Below are positions 62,961-64,000 of a stretch of 64,000 nt of DNA, in pieces; within the stretch, counting starts at the first letter, position 1; every line of letters starts with the position of its first letter. Below the pieces are notes generated by a model, which had not been told where the DNA came from, did no database searches, and was given only the letters and a program-made list of their open reading frames with translations. The DNA comes from Paenirhizobium daejeonense (lineage in GTDB: Bacteria > Pseudomonadota > Alphaproteobacteria > Rhizobiales > Rhizobiaceae). The position numbers and the translations under genes were made by a program. The stretch lies in the NCBI RefSeq assembly GCF_014280875.1, contig NZ_JACLAL010000008.1, positions 42,149 through 106,148 on the forward strand, read 5' to 3'.

Positions 62961-63038
62961 TTAACGCCAGAACAGCATGATCAGAATGATGAGTGGAATC
63001 GGTACACCGATAAGCCAGAGCAATATGCCGCGACCCAT
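62961..63038 (-). CDS. 25-residue single-span membrane peptide
   Basis: A 78-bp frame on the minus strand encodes 25 residues, starting MGRGILLWLIGVPIP and ending LFWR. The core is a hydrophobic helix of about 19 residues with one Pro-x-Pro break and positive ends (Arg at 3 and 25). GGGAGGATTTCAA before the ATG gives a strong Shine-Dalgarno. I believe similar very short peptides occur in rhizobial genomes, but cannot verify this. The rest of the 341-bp gap (63039-63282) shows no other gene. The function is unknown; it may modulate a membrane complex. Confidence 0.65.
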   Translation of the reverse strand: MGRGILLWLIGVPIPLIILIMLFWR

Positions 63039-63282
63039 TTGAAATCCTCCCTTGTCTGTGGCGGTAGCAACGGCTGCGCTGCCTCCGTCATGTGGTGGTG
63101 ACTGAGGGCTAAAGGCTTGGGCCGAGGATTTTGTTCCGAAAAATGATGGTCCGCGGGAGAACGTGGAACCTCGTCACAGATGCTCGCTCAGCTAAAAACG
63201 CTTGCCATTGGCGATGCGCCGTGGTTTGACCCCACTGACTGGCCAATGGCCGCACTCTCTTTGAAAAACCGGGATCGTAATC

Positions 63283-63741
63283 ATGGCAAAGAAGAAATCC
63301 GCACCCCATCTTCTGATCGTCGAGGCGCGATTCTACGATGATATGGCAGACGCGCTTCTGGAAGGCGCAACCTTTGCCCTCAAGGAAGCGGGAGCGACCT
63401 ATGACGTCGTGACCGTTCCTGGTGCACTCGAAATTCCGCCGGCAATTGCCATGGCGCTCGATGCGGCGGATGAGGATGGCACCGTTTACGACGGCTTCGT
63501 CGCGCTCGGTCTGGTCATTCGTGGCGAAACCTATCATTTCGATATCGTCGCGAACGAATCCTCGCGCGCTATCATGGATCTTGCTGTCTCCGAATCGCTT
63601 CCGATCGGCAACGGCATCCTGACGGTAGAGAACGACGACCAGGCCTGGGCCCGCGTTCGCCGTTCCGACAAGGACAAGGGTGGCTTCGCCGCTCGCGCTG
63701 CGCTGACGATGATAGCGCTGAAAGAAAAACTGGGTAACTGA
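63283..63741 (+). CDS. ribH: 6,7-dimethyl-8-ribityllumazine synthase
   Basis: This 152-aa enzyme is the penultimate step of riboflavin synthesis and joins the pyrimidine from RibD's pathway with dihydroxybutanone phosphate. Features are [53 protein letters not shown] (catalytic His near HFD) and [16 protein letters not shown]. It is the icosahedral type I form by length and motif. CGGGA before the ATG is a modest RBS. Only 6 bp separate it from nusB. No FMN riboswitch was recognised in the 244 bp upstream. Confidence 0.96.
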   Translation: MAKKKSAPHLLIVEARFYDDMADALLEGATFALKEAGATYDVVTVPGALEIPPAIAMALDAADEDGTVYDGFVALGLVIRGETYHFDIVANESSRAIMDLAVSESLPIGNGILTVENDDQAWARVRRSDKDKGGFAARAALTMIALKEKLGN

Positions 63742-63747
63742 CGCAAC

Positions 63748-64000
63748 ATGTCGAAGGAAGAAAACCAGCCGGTGAAATCCGCCAACCAGCGCGGGGCAGC
63801 GCGCCTTGCCGCTGTGCAGGCGCTGTACCAGATGGATATTGGTGGCACCGGCGTACTTGAAGTGGTAGCCGAATACGAAGCCCACCGTCTCGGTCAGGAG
63901 ATCGATGGCGATACCTACCTGAAGGCCGATCCCTCCTGGTTCCGCTCCATCGTCGCGGGCGTCGTGCGTGACCAGAAGACCATCGATCCTATGATCCGAC
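63748..64000 (+). CDS. nusB: transcription antitermination factor NusB (3' truncated by window edge)
   Basis: The first 84 codons of NusB are present: [20 protein letters not shown], then [16 protein letters not shown], the helical RNA-binding start of the family, and [20 protein letters not shown]. NusB binds boxA RNA with NusE (S10) in rRNA antitermination. It lies 6 bp after ribH, matching the conserved ribH-nusB order. The C-terminal half lies beyond the window. Confidence 0.95.
   Translation, partial: MSKEENQPVKSANQRGAARLAAVQALYQMDIGGTGVLEVVAEYEAHRLGQEIDGDTYLKADPSWFRSIVAGVVRDQKTIDPMIR

Noticed and set aside
63039..63282. FMN riboswitch before ribH
   Set aside because: The conserved RFN-element sequences (AGGAUAUGAGG-like and GGUGAAAUUCC-like blocks) are not present.
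1..64000. CRISPR arrays, prophage, integrons or rRNA operons
   Set aside because: No regularly spaced repeats, phage structural genes, integrase with attachment sites or rRNA sequence was seen.

Overview
The window looks like a chromosomal segment of an alphaproteobacterium of the order Hyphomicrobiales (Rhizobiales), most likely Rhizobiaceae (Rhizobium/Agrobacterium-like). The evidence is the gene content and order: uvrC-pgsA-moaD-moaE, purM-purN, hdaA-ppk1-ppx, rnd, aspS, parC, bpt, hemB, ldtR/ldtP and glyA-nrdR-ribD-ribH-nusB, together with Omp25/31-type porins, high GC and GTG/TTG starts. The genus cannot be fixed by reading alone. Nearly everything is core chromosome. The only mobile DNA seen is an IS3-family element cut by the left edge.

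Layout. 1-1.1 kb: IS3 remnant. 1.2-3.3 kb: a lipoprotein, tRNA-Pro(CGG), a 0.7-kb gene-free stretch with strong dyads, and a secreted DUF922 putative metalloprotease. 3.4-7.0 kb: a LysR regulator with a three-gene (hydro)quinone/catechol detoxification operon. 7.1-10.3 kb: a LacI regulator, a lipoprotein, a CGNR zinc-finger regulator and a divergent orphan LivH-type permease. 10.4-14.7 kb: moaE, moaD, pgsA, uvrC and an SDR on the minus strand. 15.1-21.3 kb: a porin, a GST, an RNase T2 with a secreted partner, rlmJ, a molybdopterin oxidoreductase and a Nudix hydrolase. 21.4-24.5 kb: two tandem omptin outer-membrane proteases and a TMD-only ABC protein. 24.6-32.2 kb: purN, purM, an AI-2E-family permease, hdaA, ppk1 and ppx; a three-repeat Pho box precedes ppk1.

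32.4-42.9 kb: a phytase-like secreted protein, an AraC/DUF2000 divergent pair, an operon of Rsm22, DUF2891 and a membrane protein, a GNAT, rnd, and a multicopper oxidase, metallo-hydrolase and MFS cluster. 43.1-52.7 kb: aspS, a FUSC-like protein, a periplasmic protein, parC, a DMT exporter, bpt, an RDD protein and hemB. 52.8-56.2 kb: DUF6163 and ldtR, an antisense yrbL-like gene, and ldtP (cell-wall cross-linking under a MarR regulator). 56.3-59.9 kb: an AONS-family PLP enzyme followed by a six-TM sensor with intact GGDEF and EAL domains. 60.1-64.0 kb: glyA, nrdR, ribD, ribH and nusB (cut by the right edge), with a 25-residue membrane peptide antisense between ribD and ribH, where ribE is missing.

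The most promising less-described items are: (i) the PLP synthase plus c-di-GMP sensor pair, whose first gene has its start codon inside a leader hairpin; (ii) the tandem omptins, one with a sequestered Shine-Dalgarno; (iii) the CGNR regulator with a 12-bp operator-like dyad beside an orphan permease; (iv) the 25-aa membrane peptide; (v) the Pho-box ppk1-ppx operon. All functions are inferred from sequence motifs and family knowledge. No database search was possible.
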